From the NCBI GenBank assembly GCA_003512955.1, contig DOTG01000016.1:1-64000 (forward strand): DNA of 64,000 bases, in the 5' to 3' direction. The position numbers and the translations under genes are program-made. Positions 20,201 to 26,546 of this stretch are shown here, piece by piece. This DNA is from Marinilabiliales bacterium. GTDB lineage: Bacteria; Bacteroidota; Bacteroidia; Bacteroidales; SZUA-534. Each line of letters starts with the position of its first letter. The stretch's first letter is position 1. The notes below the pieces were generated by a model. It was not told the DNA's origin. It saw only the letters and a list, made by a program, of their open reading frames with translations, and did not search any database.

Positions 20201-23119
20201 GATGTGGTTGCTGTTACCTCTTCCGGAGCATTTATCTGCAACGCCGATTTCGATTATTTCACACAAGGTAAAAGGGTAACTTTCCAACCGATGGTGACTG
20301 GAACGGTTACAAATTATTTCTGGGATTTTGGTGACGGGTACTTTACCAAGGATGTAGCACCAATTCACACCTACGAAAAACCGGGCTATTTCCCTGTCAG
20401 TTTAAAGGTTTATAACGATACCACCCAGTGTATGGACGAAAAAATGGAATTCATTATTGTCATCGATTCTTCCTACATGGCTTGTAAAGCACAATTTACC
20501 TGGCATGCCAATAACCGGAAGGTTGCTTTTGTCAACCAGTCACAGGGTGAATACACCAGCCTGTTCTGGAATATGGGCGACGGTTCTTATTTTAGCGATT
20601 CCTCGTTCACCTATTCCTATTCCAGGAGCGGTTATTATTGGGTGGAGATGACCATGTTCAATGAACTTACCGGTTGTTTGGATACTTATGCAGATTGGGT
20701 TGTAGCCATTGATAGCAATCAATATGCCTGCCAGGCAAGTTTTGGTTATTACGCCAATGGTAAAGTTGTAGAATTTAGCAACCAAAGTGCAGGTGAAATT
20801 ACCGATTATTTTTGGGATTTTGGCGATGGAACCTACAGTATTGACTCCACCGCAGAGCATACCTATAATGATCCTGGCTTTTATGAAGTTATTTTAACCG
20901 TGTTCAATGCCACCAGTTATTGCCTGAATCAATACAGTGCAGTAATTAAAGTGATTGATAATTCCACAGAACTTTGCCAGGCCCAGTTTACCTATTATCC
21001 TGAAGGTAATTCTGTTACATATACCTCACAAGCCGTTGGAGCCTTCAAGCAATTATTCTGGGACTTTGGCGATGGAACCAACAGCAACCAGGCCAGTCCG
21101 GTGCACGTGTACGCTAAACCGGGTTATTATCAGGTGATGCATACCGTTATTGATACCACTAGTTCTTGTTTCGACACCAAATTTAAAGTGGTGTATGTTG
21201 CCGGAACCACACAGCCTGCAAGCGGTGTGGTCAGCGCCAACTTCAACCATTATCCGGCCAGCGACAGCCTGAAAGTGTATTTCTCCGATTTAAGTTTGGG
21301 GAATGTAACCCAGTGGTATTGGAACTTTGGCGATAATACCGAGGCTTCATTGTTGCAAAATCCGGAGCATATTTATGTCGAGAACGATTATTACCGGGTT
21401 TGTCAAACGGTAAGCAATCCTGAAAGTCAAAACACACTTTGTAAATTTATCCCGGTAGGTGACGTGAGCACCAAAAATACCGCGTTCTTTACCTATTTTG
21501 CTGATAGTGTTACCGCAACCGCTTATTTCCAGAATAAATCGCTGGGCGACATTGTCAGCTATTTCTGGGATTTTGGCGATGGAAATACTTCGGAACAGAA
21601 AAGTCCATCGCACACCTATGCCGATACAGGATATTATGCAGTCTGCCTGAGTACCATTTCATCGGTTGGGCGTGTCCGCACCTATTGTGCCGATATACGG
21701 ATTGGGAATTCGATTGATAACCCGTGTTTGTACAGTTGCGTGTGGCCGGGTGATGCCAACTCCGATTTGGAAGCCAACCACTACGACCTGTTGACCATCG
21801 GTTTGAACTATGGCATGGAAGGGCCGCGACGTGAAGATGCCTCCATCAAATGGTACGGACAATTTGCCCAAAACTGGTCAACCTTCCAGTTAGATGGTAC
21901 CAACAACAAACATGGCGACTGCAACGGCGACGGAATCATTGATATTTTGGATACCCTGGCCATCAACCAGAATTTTGCATACAGCCATTACTGGAACCCC
22001 GATGTGAAGGCTGCTGATTGGGAAATCATCTGCCAATGGGATGCCAACGAAAAAGCTGAAGGCAGTCGGCGAAAAGCCAAAGCCATCTTGTCTCCACCAT
22101 TCAAAAAAGCCCCAGGTGAAATTTATGGAATTGGTTACGAAATCAAAGTAATGAATGGACAAGGTATTTACTGGGATTCAGTTTATGTTACTTTCGATGG
22201 AAGTTGGATGGGCACTCCCGGTGAGGAATTGATGACCTTCTATACTTTAGACCCCGAGAACTACATTATTTACGTGGCTTCAGTCCGTAACGACCATCAA
22301 AATGTATCAGGCGAAGGTATGGTAGCAACCATCTCCATGGCCTTTAAAGAGGGCTTCAGTAGCTCCGATATTTCATTCAATGTTACCACCTTGGGAGGTA
22401 TTGAGGCCACAGGTATCACCGTTCAGATTGGTGGAAGCATACTCTTGAATCTGGGTCCCGATATCACCGTTTGCGAAGGTGAAACAGTTACTCTTGTTGC
22501 TCCGGAAGGTTTCGAAAATTATACCTGGAATACAGGCTCGAATGAGACCTCGATTGAAGCAACCACGGCAGGTAAATATTACTTACAGGTTTCCGATTCC
22601 CTCGGGGCTGCAGCTACCGATACTATTGAAGTAATTTGGGTACCGGTTCCTGTAGTTGACCTTGCTCCCGAAATTAATGCTCAGGACAGTGTGGAATTAG
22701 ATGCCGGAGAAGGTTTTGCTTCGTATGAATGGAGTACCGGTGCAACAACACGTAAATTGATGGTGAAAACATCGGGTACCTATTGGGTGGTTGTCAGCAA
22801 TGAACAGGGTTGCTTTGGTTACGACACCGTTGATGTGACCATCACCGGAATCCGTGACGGTTATCCGTTGGCATCACAAGTGAACATCTATCCAAATCCG
22901 AACACCGGTAGTTTCTGGATTATTTTCGATGGAACCGGACAAGGAACCTTCAGGTTTGAATTAACCGATGTGAAAGGAACCTTACTCGCCAACGACAAAT
23001 GGACGGCAGATAGTAGGTTCCGAAGACTTGTGAAACCTGATTACTTGCCTCAGGGCGTGTATTACCTGAAATGTTATCTGAACGAAACGGTAACTATTAA
23101 AAAAGTTATTGTACAATAA
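11225..23119 (+). CDS. Giant secreted multidomain T9SS cargo protein (3964 aa) with PKD repeats
   Basis: Secreted or surface-attached protein of unknown substrate. Domains in order (approximate residues): signal peptide 1-26; right-handed beta-helix 30-370 (NNSSVAIQNCFF-type coils); LamG/concanavalin-like 373-582; a glycan-binding-like sandwich 589-689; alternating CARDB-like and anchor-J/MAM-like modules 695-1674, with a variant to 1940; a beta-propeller of two-component-regulator type 1946-2232 (repeated DIWMSGFYGVTRFDG pattern); two PKD domains; two more glycan-binding-like modules 2391-2594; eleven PKD domains 2597-3497 (FWDFGDG core, about 80 residues each, paired Cys); a dockerin-like pair of loops 3499-3588 (GDCNGDGIIDILDT); a cohesin-like sandwich; an Ig-like domain (DITVCEGETVTLVAPEG); and a type A T9SS sorting domain from about 3880 (VNIYPNPNTGSFWI). 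The gene is monocistronic. A hairpin at 11172-11202 lies in its leader. Adhesion or polysaccharide binding is an inference; no catalytic motif was seen. Confidence 0.93.
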   Translation: MKRFTQQLSLSILLLVFLWNHHVNATSIIATDTITYDAWIADTVLVQSNVYVIDTLIINPGVQVIFEGFYRIEFGMNAVLYANGSSASPVYFKPMVGNEGVGWGGLVFNAISYTTSSGLNYCHLYYAKNDSLRSDGGGIYVSDHADLTLQNCTFKNCGAVGLGGAIFINNSSVAIQNCFFTGGLAGNGSAVAIQQSDISLVQNIIANNDGANQIYVYGEGRYLNMVNNTISNNYGAPLYCTGINATLKNNIFSNHSQGITFNSYISSFDCQNNCFFNLPDIINPGLTSSMNYKNNLTVDPGFVLPTSGYGSYEDGTNGNWHLNSSSNLINAGYRDTTGMNLLVWDYDYQGRLYNGTYKRIDMGAYEYQGDPLSPQLVFDVPFNADTTNIGLAGPNSGTPSHTPSYITSRFSSQLAFNFDGTQSVMFSPVAAMQGTNQFTLSAWIRPQSDNLAAEYVLMSSVNFGNEWQLSLKDHKLIFKMWSGGTLQTYETFQEMFYNDAWTLATVVCDGSYVYFYKNNYQYEYLIYTGGTIDDYNSDLTIGSFAGVSNYFVGGIGQVKIYDKAIGADMINSLVNDRGPLYEKRNLYRGVIFYVNMGYYIQQGLFNPMTETVDLAGSFNSWGGNPKQMTDPNGTGIYEVLLNNMELEIGNLYEFKFRTNNSWSGIYDTMAFNRKIIISDSTHEYYACMNDQCIGSDLALISINNPVSGCNMYSQQNVAITYANTGADTLYGSIEFSYYTDLGGWVKDTVALAPIPPYYRSEHVFSYPMETITYGKYNLTVAINFTGDSWVNNDTLRTSIYNQPSQSIPYFENFEGTDYWMVGGKNPSWERGYPSNFAAEMPASGSNCWVTSLAGNSNSNEESYLTSPCYFVSAVQALGVRFKYAMNTSVNSGALLEYFNTMDSTWLECSDFSMPAEFNQPMENVPNSTGYYWKGRVNQWKTAVFKITNPPSDLKLRIKYVNTSTEASRGFAIDDLEIFDWYKQNLSILETYPKSAPVLEQTPGIRVKNYGLNPFTGNIIWHGVYDVMTSSDTTYVSLNPFDETTLYSLTTQDFDSQISINGAIYNLDYTHYTDFADSMIVNINNLENVSTYPWFEDFEINPENRWYAHNDKVGDDPVWRVGVPQGVHLFSTYLGSNSLTTIGQKPMPSNVYAFAESPAFDMSVLLKPVVSFYIKRHLTDEGNKVALLVKEGLNAWYSPAVINDLNWMKPTNFINYGMINGYSQVVDNDWVFVTAALPDLAGKADVQFKFVVETGYNWTGDEGVSIDNFKVSESANTDLALGKLVNPVLRPSLSNEAISIEVINQGILTVDSASYALSYSVNGGAFVVDSSGSAILLGDTLLFTFASSYDFSALGKYNVRVAVSIPGDTISFNDSADFIFINQPIISTFPYQNTFEGTLNWFSPSDVTLWQIGSPNGNHINSSYSGVNAIYTELSTQTAPVLGVIESPWFNFSGITNPSAAFRIWKDVGNTFPAAAMLQATVDSCKTWFTFGSTGYEWYNNSSDILTTEFVDPSCWAGIDTAWQHTYSIYHYGQAIAGMNAVKFRLVFKANQLNDTLYNGFAFDDFMVYNSEYDLAMNNINIPVSWVSGPNENIQFEVKNSGKNDVTYFEVDYSIDGQAWVTDTIFGTVFQGGNTNIFTSNSTFDLSAFGLHTIKMAVSVPGDGNPFNDTLEVQFNKQLREGLTDTFSDSSLANWSGSSYYFLSEGFGEMTVNAAGKIGWENLYFNVNPLSITNNPYLSVRLKTDVAVNVRFLYADIYDTYSDSAFFGFNLIPDGVYHTYYVDYTNKLKNVNGVQLDPGSINNVVVQFNFGYDFTGVVYMDDLRLGADAAINSNLSVVKIDAGNRCNNNPGNPVMVQFLNMGIDTLSNIELSLMIDSVPIVTDIYMAQVNPGDTATHTFSSLIDFSNTEYNRIFNIDVDLYHPSDEIETDNYKNLKYGVFGTYTDKPGWVSNNTCTGLADNNVWALGKDLNGDIWMSGFYGVTRFDGTNFTQYHASDGLIADYIWNMEVASDGTVWLPSTKGGFNSYKDGVFTSYFPFDSLIFDECSFEDTLGKLWFGSYVGNGVAVFDGTSWFQYADQAGTVIEDIDYAPNGNLLFANTIGVVQFDGSTFSAFEFDTLVRSVKYVNEVFRDSRNVTWFYGSNVLTSYDGTLFTDYSVEVEPIGSVQAIEEDVNGNVWFGGATGAASFNGSIWKIITSTDGLIPSSIWSIIGTDNGDVWFGTRQGASWLKVGPKAEFIYSLNGIEASFTDLSQGGIASYLYTFGDGDSAFVANPVHTFVPGSSYDVCLTVTDTASNVDTYCFMISVETILCEAHFNYSINQNEVTFTDSSSTNITSYLWNFGDGDTSVDMNPIHVYQNIGTYTVSLTVTDSTGYCSNSVSKEVAITELSSAKVVLQVDMSYQISSGLFDPMVDYVDAVGSFDGWTGTMMFDTNSDSIYEVTLGGFAIGDTIEYRFRYNGDWCQPYEFIYSGQTRKYGIANFVDTVFHIFNDQPYEPVYRSFDISLDMSRITYLGGFNPATDYIKASGGIICWTDPVLADPDSNLIYTIHLDSLYADLNDTLEIQFAINDIIFETVGLRLVPYTSINNTAQYIWSNETEPIADFEYTIDSLTVSFADNSYGAVVSYQYKFGDGNISSIPNPVYTYSKGGIYDVCLNITDTSGITNNICKQIMVGDSTQTGCYAMFSYIVSGDSVSFVNESSATVSNNFWDFGDNTYSTLKSPIHEYAAAGYYLVTLTVTDTINSCTDVYETSVLIEGTGDLCLADFVFETSSQEVTFINTSNGIVTDYLWSFGDGTYSTDTSPVHLFQLGVYEVCLTIYNAANDCMDDVCQTVVVKDSTSVVCISDFSFTVDQATVSFFAQPTGNITNYLWDFGDNQFSEEQDPVHTYLKPNFYKVKLTVFDSIGNCLNSKTKTVVVKVGGETLCNASFTSFVKDNEVVFTNTSSGNASEIFWSFGDGTYSSDSAPKHIYAYPDFYEVCLSIYDSISGCMDEYCDVVAVTSSGAFICNADFDYFTQGKRVTFQPMVTGTVTNYFWDFGDGYFTKDVAPIHTYEKPGYFPVSLKVYNDTTQCMDEKMEFIIVIDSSYMACKAQFTWHANNRKVAFVNQSQGEYTSLFWNMGDGSYFSDSSFTYSYSRSGYYWVEMTMFNELTGCLDTYADWVVAIDSNQYACQASFGYYANGKVVEFSNQSAGEITDYFWDFGDGTYSIDSTAEHTYNDPGFYEVILTVFNATSYCLNQYSAVIKVIDNSTELCQAQFTYYPEGNSVTYTSQAVGAFKQLFWDFGDGTNSNQASPVHVYAKPGYYQVMHTVIDTTSSCFDTKFKVVYVAGTTQPASGVVSANFNHYPASDSLKVYFSDLSLGNVTQWYWNFGDNTEASLLQNPEHIYVENDYYRVCQTVSNPESQNTLCKFIPVGDVSTKNTAFFTYFADSVTATAYFQNKSLGDIVSYFWDFGDGNTSEQKSPSHTYADTGYYAVCLSTISSVGRVRTYCADIRIGNSIDNPCLYSCVWPGDANSDLEANHYDLLTIGLNYGMEGPRREDASIKWYGQFAQNWSTFQLDGTNNKHGDCNGDGIIDILDTLAINQNFAYSHYWNPDVKAADWEIICQWDANEKAEGSRRKAKAILSPPFKKAPGEIYGIGYEIKVMNGQGIYWDSVYVTFDGSWMGTPGEELMTFYTLDPENYIIYVASVRNDHQNVSGEGMVATISMAFKEGFSSSDISFNVTTLGGIEATGITVQIGGSILLNLGPDITVCEGETVTLVAPEGFENYTWNTGSNETSIEATTAGKYYLQVSDSLGAAATDTIEVIWVPVPVVDLAPEINAQDSVELDAGEGFASYEWSTGATTRKLMVKTSGTYWVVVSNEQGCFGYDTVDVTITGIRDGYPLASQVNIYPNPNTGSFWIIFDGTGQGTFRFELTDVKGTLLANDKWTADSRFRRLVKPDYLPQGVYYLKCYLNETVTIKKVIVQ

Positions 23120-23140
23120 AAGTTAATTTTGATAAACCGC

Positions 23141-23176
23141 AAAGAGCCGATGGGTATTATACTCAGCGGCTTTTTG
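23141..23176 (+). terminator. Terminator of the giant PKD protein gene
   Basis: Imperfect hairpin AGCCG / CGGCT with an inner TG.GT / AC.CA stem and a T5 tail, starting about 20 bp after the stop codon. Confidence 0.6.
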
Positions 23177-23322
23177 CATTTAACCGATAAGTCTTTAGTG
23201 TCTGCTGAAAAACTCCATATATACTTTTCGAAGGAGAGAATGCTCCTTGCCAATTTCATGCAAATGGCTATGTTTCTTGTTTTCAAATTATTTTATCTTT
23301 GGTTGATAAATATTTTTCCTGT

Positions 23323-23895
23323 ATGCAGATTCATCAAGGGCAACCCCTGTTTTTTGAAAACCAGGAACAATTCCGGGAATGGCTCTCGGAACATTCACGG
23401 ACTGAAAAGGAGCTTTGGGTAGGATATTACAAGGTGGAAAGCGGAATGCCGAGTTTAACATGGCCGCAATCAGTGGATCAGGCTCTTTGTTTTGGGTGGA
23501 TTGACGGCATCCGGAGGTCTATTGATAAGGATAGATATTGCATCCGTTTTACTCCCCGGAAACCAAATAGCAATTGGAGCCTGGTAAATATTGAAAAGGC
23601 GGAAAGTTTGATACTAAAAGGGCTAATGACTCCAGATGGGATGGTTTTGTTTCAAAACCGAAAGGTGGCGGACGATAAAAGTTATAGTTACGAAAACAAA
23701 CCCGAACAGTTGCCGCAGCATCTGGAGCAGCTTTTTAGAAAAAATACAAAGGCCTGGGAGTTTTTCTCCAACCAGTCAAAATCTTATCAACGGACAGTTC
23801 TGTATTGGATTCTGAGTGCCAAACAGGAGGCAACCAAAACTTCACGATTAATGAAAACTATTGATCAAAGTCTGTTACAAAAGCGTATTATGTAA
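23323..23895 (+). CDS. YdeI/OmpD-associated family protein
   Basis: Small cytoplasmic protein of the YdeI/OmpD-associated (bacteriocin-protection) family; the biochemical function is not established. The 190 residues carry the family pattern: FFENQEQFREWLSEHS, ELWVGYYK, then LTWPQSVDQALCFGWIDGI, the RFTPRKPNSNWSLVN block and a C-terminal TSRLMKTIDQ helix. The ATG at 23323 was chosen because it starts directly at the conserved domain; an in-frame TTG eight codons upstream is an alternative. It stands alone, 33 bp upstream of a small membrane-protein gene on the same strand, with which it may form an operon. Confidence 0.85.
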   Translation: MQIHQGQPLFFENQEQFREWLSEHSRTEKELWVGYYKVESGMPSLTWPQSVDQALCFGWIDGIRRSIDKDRYCIRFTPRKPNSNWSLVNIEKAESLILKGLMTPDGMVLFQNRKVADDKSYSYENKPEQLPQHLEQLFRKNTKAWEFFSNQSKSYQRTVLYWILSAKQEATKTSRLMKTIDQSLLQKRIM

Positions 23896-23928
23896 CGTAA
23901 ATCTGATGATTTACAAAAAAACTGAAAA

Positions 23929-24195
23929 ATGATTGGTAGTGGACACATCTTGGACATGATTATTAGGATGAAAACGAATCGTTCCCTGTTGGAAAAATCC
24001 GGATTCAATAAAATGCTTTTCCCTAAAAAGCTGAAAAACATTCATCGGCTGAAACATAAAAAAACATCTGCTGAAAAGTTAGATGCCATCCATCATCAAA
24101 TGGAGACTAGGAACAAAAAGGATCAGCTAAAAACCTATTGGGCAATTTTGATAACCCTTGCTATAGTTACCGTTCTGATTGCAGTTTTAGTTTAA
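23929..24195 (+). CDS. Small basic single-pass membrane protein, 88 aa
   Basis: No family recognised. The first ~65 residues are strongly basic (clusters such as FPKKLKNIHRLKHKK) and helical. One hydrophobic segment at about residues 69-87 (YWAILITLAIVTVLIAVLV) ends the chain, so it is probably a tail-anchored inner-membrane protein with a cytoplasmic basic domain. It follows the YdeI-family gene by 33 bp on the same strand and converges with the M23 peptidase gene only 7 bp away, with no terminator visible between them. The gene call rests on the open frame, its position and the sensible membrane topology. Confidence 0.6.
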   Translation: MIGSGHILDMIIRMKTNRSLLEKSGFNKMLFPKKLKNIHRLKHKKTSAEKLDAIHHQMETRNKKDQLKTYWAILITLAIVTVLIAVLV

Positions 24196-24202
24196 CCATG
24201 AA

Positions 24203-25939
24203 TCACAATACATTCCTGTTGCATGTGGTTTGATAAATGGCTTTATTCCCTTTGGCATCTACAGCCACCACTTTAACCTCAAAAGCCCCTTGTTTGGGAG
24301 TGTTTTCATCCATCTCGTAACTGAGCAAATCGTTTTTAGGATCCCATTCAAACAGTACCCATTTCCCATTTATGGTTCCTTGTATGTTCTTAATTCCACT
24401 TAAATTATCGGTAATCTCAAATTGAATCTTTTTTGCAGATGTCAGGTCCTTATTTTTTGCCAACCCGTTTTTGGGTTTAATTACTGGGGCAACTGTATCT
24501 ATCGACACCGCGAAAGGACCAAACCCCCTGAGCTGCGCCTCCACTTTTCCATTGACTGCTGTTCCACCCAATGCGTGAAGTTTCTCCCCATCGACAAAAA
24601 CCATTAACAGTTTATCTTTCAACGTATCGGCCACCTCCTTGTAAGGTAACGATAAGTAGTATTCCTCGTGGATAGGAGTGGCTGTCCGGTGGATATTAAA
24701 AACAGGCGAAAGCAGGCCTTTGGTAAAACTATTGTCGATGCTAAATTCGAAATGAAGGGTATCATAAAGAGATTTCGATGGAAGTTTCAGGACCACACCG
24801 GAACTATCAAAACGGAACGGCTCCTGCCATGGGACAACCATTACATTTTTCTGGGTTTCAGATGCTATCTTTTTTTTGTTTCCCTCCAGATAAAATACCA
24901 GTTCCGATTTGTTTTTGTAGGCATCATAAGTCTGGACCGATATTTTTGAAACCTTGCCCGGTTTCACAAAAACAGTCCCCTGGTTTTTTGCCTGTTGATA
25001 GATAGAAAGTTTGTTGTTGGGCTCTACATAAAGCTTGTAAAGTTTGCGCTTGTTTTCCACAAATTCCTCGTAATCCATCAGGCTATTTACATACCGCGAT
25101 TCCGAAAAGGAAACCCCATCGAACTGATCCATGAAATAGAGCGAATCGTCCACCAAAACTTTGAACTGATACACCCCGCACAAGTTGGTGGCGCCATCCA
25201 ATAAATCGTCGGCTTTAATCCCCAGCCCAATGTTGCCGTTGGCCTGAAGGGTGTCGCCATGCCGCAATTTATACCGGTTGTTCAATTTTTGGAGGCTGAA
25301 TAACTGGCTTTCGGTGCTGTTTTCCACCCAACTGCTGTTATCCTGCGGATAGACGTAAAGGTAGCTCATTTTGGGAGCCAGGTGGTCGGGAATTTTATAC
25401 CCAAGGAACAACCCGTTCATGGGTTTCGATGACTTGGTTTCGCGGATTTCGAAATGCAGGTGAGGGCCGCCGCTTGATCCGCTGTTGCCACTTAATGCAA
25501 CAATCTCCCCTTTTTTTACAGGCAATTCGTTGGGTTCAGGAAAAACATCCACATCAAAACTTTCGCGCTGGTACTGAACCTTACGGATGTATTTTTCCAA
25601 TTGGATGTTCAATTCCTTTAGATGGGCATAAACTGAGGTGTATCCATCGGCGTGGGTAATGTAGATGCTTTTGCCATATCCGACCGGAGAAATCTTTATC
25701 CTTGAAATGTAACCATCCTGAACGGCATAAATCTTCAATCCTTCATGTCCCTGGGTTTTTATGTCGATGCCTGCATGGAAATGGTCGGCACGCAGCTCAC
25801 CAAAATTACCTGTCAGTGTAATGGGAATATCCACCGGTGGACGCCAGCCCAGTGTGTCGAAACGCGGCTGGCTCATACTTTGTAACGAAAAACTCCCGAG
25901 AATTAAAACGATTAAATACCTATTAAAACCCAATTTCAT
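24203..25939 (-). CDS. M23 family metallopeptidase, exported
   Basis: Probable zinc endopeptidase of the LytM/M23 type that cuts peptidoglycan peptides, exported to the periplasm. Signal peptide: residues 1-23 (MKLGFNRYLIVLILGSFSLQ). The M23 domain spans about 45-170 with the complete ligand set: H55 and D59 in HFHAGID, H106 in YAHLKEL, and H160 and H162 in HLHFEIRE. The 400 residues after it contain Ig-like beta domains (for example VSKISVQTYDAYKNKS and IQFEITDNLSGI), typical of long Bacteroidota M23 proteins of roughly 550-580 residues. The catalytic set is intact, so an active enzyme is likely. It is monocistronic and convergent with the small membrane-protein gene. Confidence 0.9.
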   Translation of the reverse strand: MKLGFNRYLIVLILGSFSLQSMSQPRFDTLGWRPPVDIPITLTGNFGELRADHFHAGIDIKTQGHEGLKIYAVQDGYISRIKISPVGYGKSIYITHADGYTSVYAHLKELNIQLEKYIRKVQYQRESFDVDVFPEPNELPVKKGEIVALSGNSGSSGGPHLHFEIRETKSSKPMNGLFLGYKIPDHLAPKMSYLYVYPQDNSSWVENSTESQLFSLQKLNNRYKLRHGDTLQANGNIGLGIKADDLLDGATNLCGVYQFKVLVDDSLYFMDQFDGVSFSESRYVNSLMDYEEFVENKRKLYKLYVEPNNKLSIYQQAKNQGTVFVKPGKVSKISVQTYDAYKNKSELVFYLEGNKKKIASETQKNVMVVPWQEPFRFDSSGVVLKLPSKSLYDTLHFEFSIDNSFTKGLLSPVFNIHRTATPIHEEYYLSLPYKEVADTLKDKLLMVFVDGEKLHALGGTAVNGKVEAQLRGFGPFAVSIDTVAPVIKPKNGLAKNKDLTSAKKIQFEITDNLSGIKNIQGTINGKWVLFEWDPKNDLLSYEMDENTPKQGAFEVKVVAVDAKGNKAIYQTTCNRNVL

Positions 25940-26070
25940 TTTGTTCCTTTTTATAGGGGCAAAATAATGGAATAATCCTGAATAAGGAAAAAAACCAAAA
26001 AATTAAGTTGATTGGTACTGGTTGAAATCCCAGAATACAAAATTCTAATCTCTATTCTCAAAAATCATCT

Positions 26071-26487
26071 TTACTCCCCAATAATCTTTACCAGAACCCT
26101 TTTGCGGCGTTTGCCATCGAACTCGCCATAAAAAATCTGTTCCCAGGGGCCAAAATCCAACCGGCTTTCGGTAACAGCCACCACCACCTCGCGCCCCATG
26201 ATGGTACGTTTCAGGTGGGCATCGGCGTTATCTTCGTAGCTATTGTGCTGGTATTGCGAATAGGGTTTTTCGGGAGCCAGTTTTTCGAGCCATTTTTCAA
26301 AATCGTTGTGCAGACCGGATTCATCGTCGTTAATAAATACACTGGCGGTAATGTGCATGGCATTCACCAGACACAAACCCTCTTTAATGCCACTTTCGGC
26401 CAGGCAACGGTTCACATCGGGTGTGATATTAATCAATTGCCGACGTTCTTTAATGTCAAACCACAATTCCTTCCGATACGATTTCAT
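26071..26487 (-). CDS. YjbQ/UPF0047 family protein (secondary thiamine-phosphate synthase-like)
   Basis: Small cytoplasmic protein of the YjbQ family, some members of which show weak thiamine-phosphate synthase activity; the true role is unknown. The 138 residues match the family length. Conserved blocks include the LVNAMHITASVFINDDESGL segment, with the family histidine in MHITAS, then YEDNADAHLKRTIMGRE and the C-terminal LDFGPWEQIFYGEFDG. It is the last gene of the nucleotide-sugar cluster, 55 bp after the phosphohexomutase, but has no obvious link to sugar metabolism. The spacer carries short AT-rich repeats. Confidence 0.9.
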   Translation of the reverse strand: MKSYRKELWFDIKERRQLINITPDVNRCLAESGIKEGLCLVNAMHITASVFINDDESGLHNDFEKWLEKLAPEKPYSQYQHNSYEDNADAHLKRTIMGREVVVAVTESRLDFGPWEQIFYGEFDGKRRKRVLVKIIGE

Positions 26488-26500
26488 AGGTTCATTTGTT

Positions 26501-26546
26501 TATTAGCAAATTAGTCCATTTTCACATTAACTCATTAGCACATTAA
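26501..26546. repeat. Degenerate AT-rich short repeats around TTAGCACATTA
   Basis: The spacer upstream of yjbQ holds successive variants of an 11-nt unit (TTAGCAAATTA, TTAACTCATTA, TTAGCACATTA). A similar stretch with ACATTAGCACATTA appears at about 31071-31084. The series is short and degenerate, so it may be a decayed minisatellite. Confidence 0.4.
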
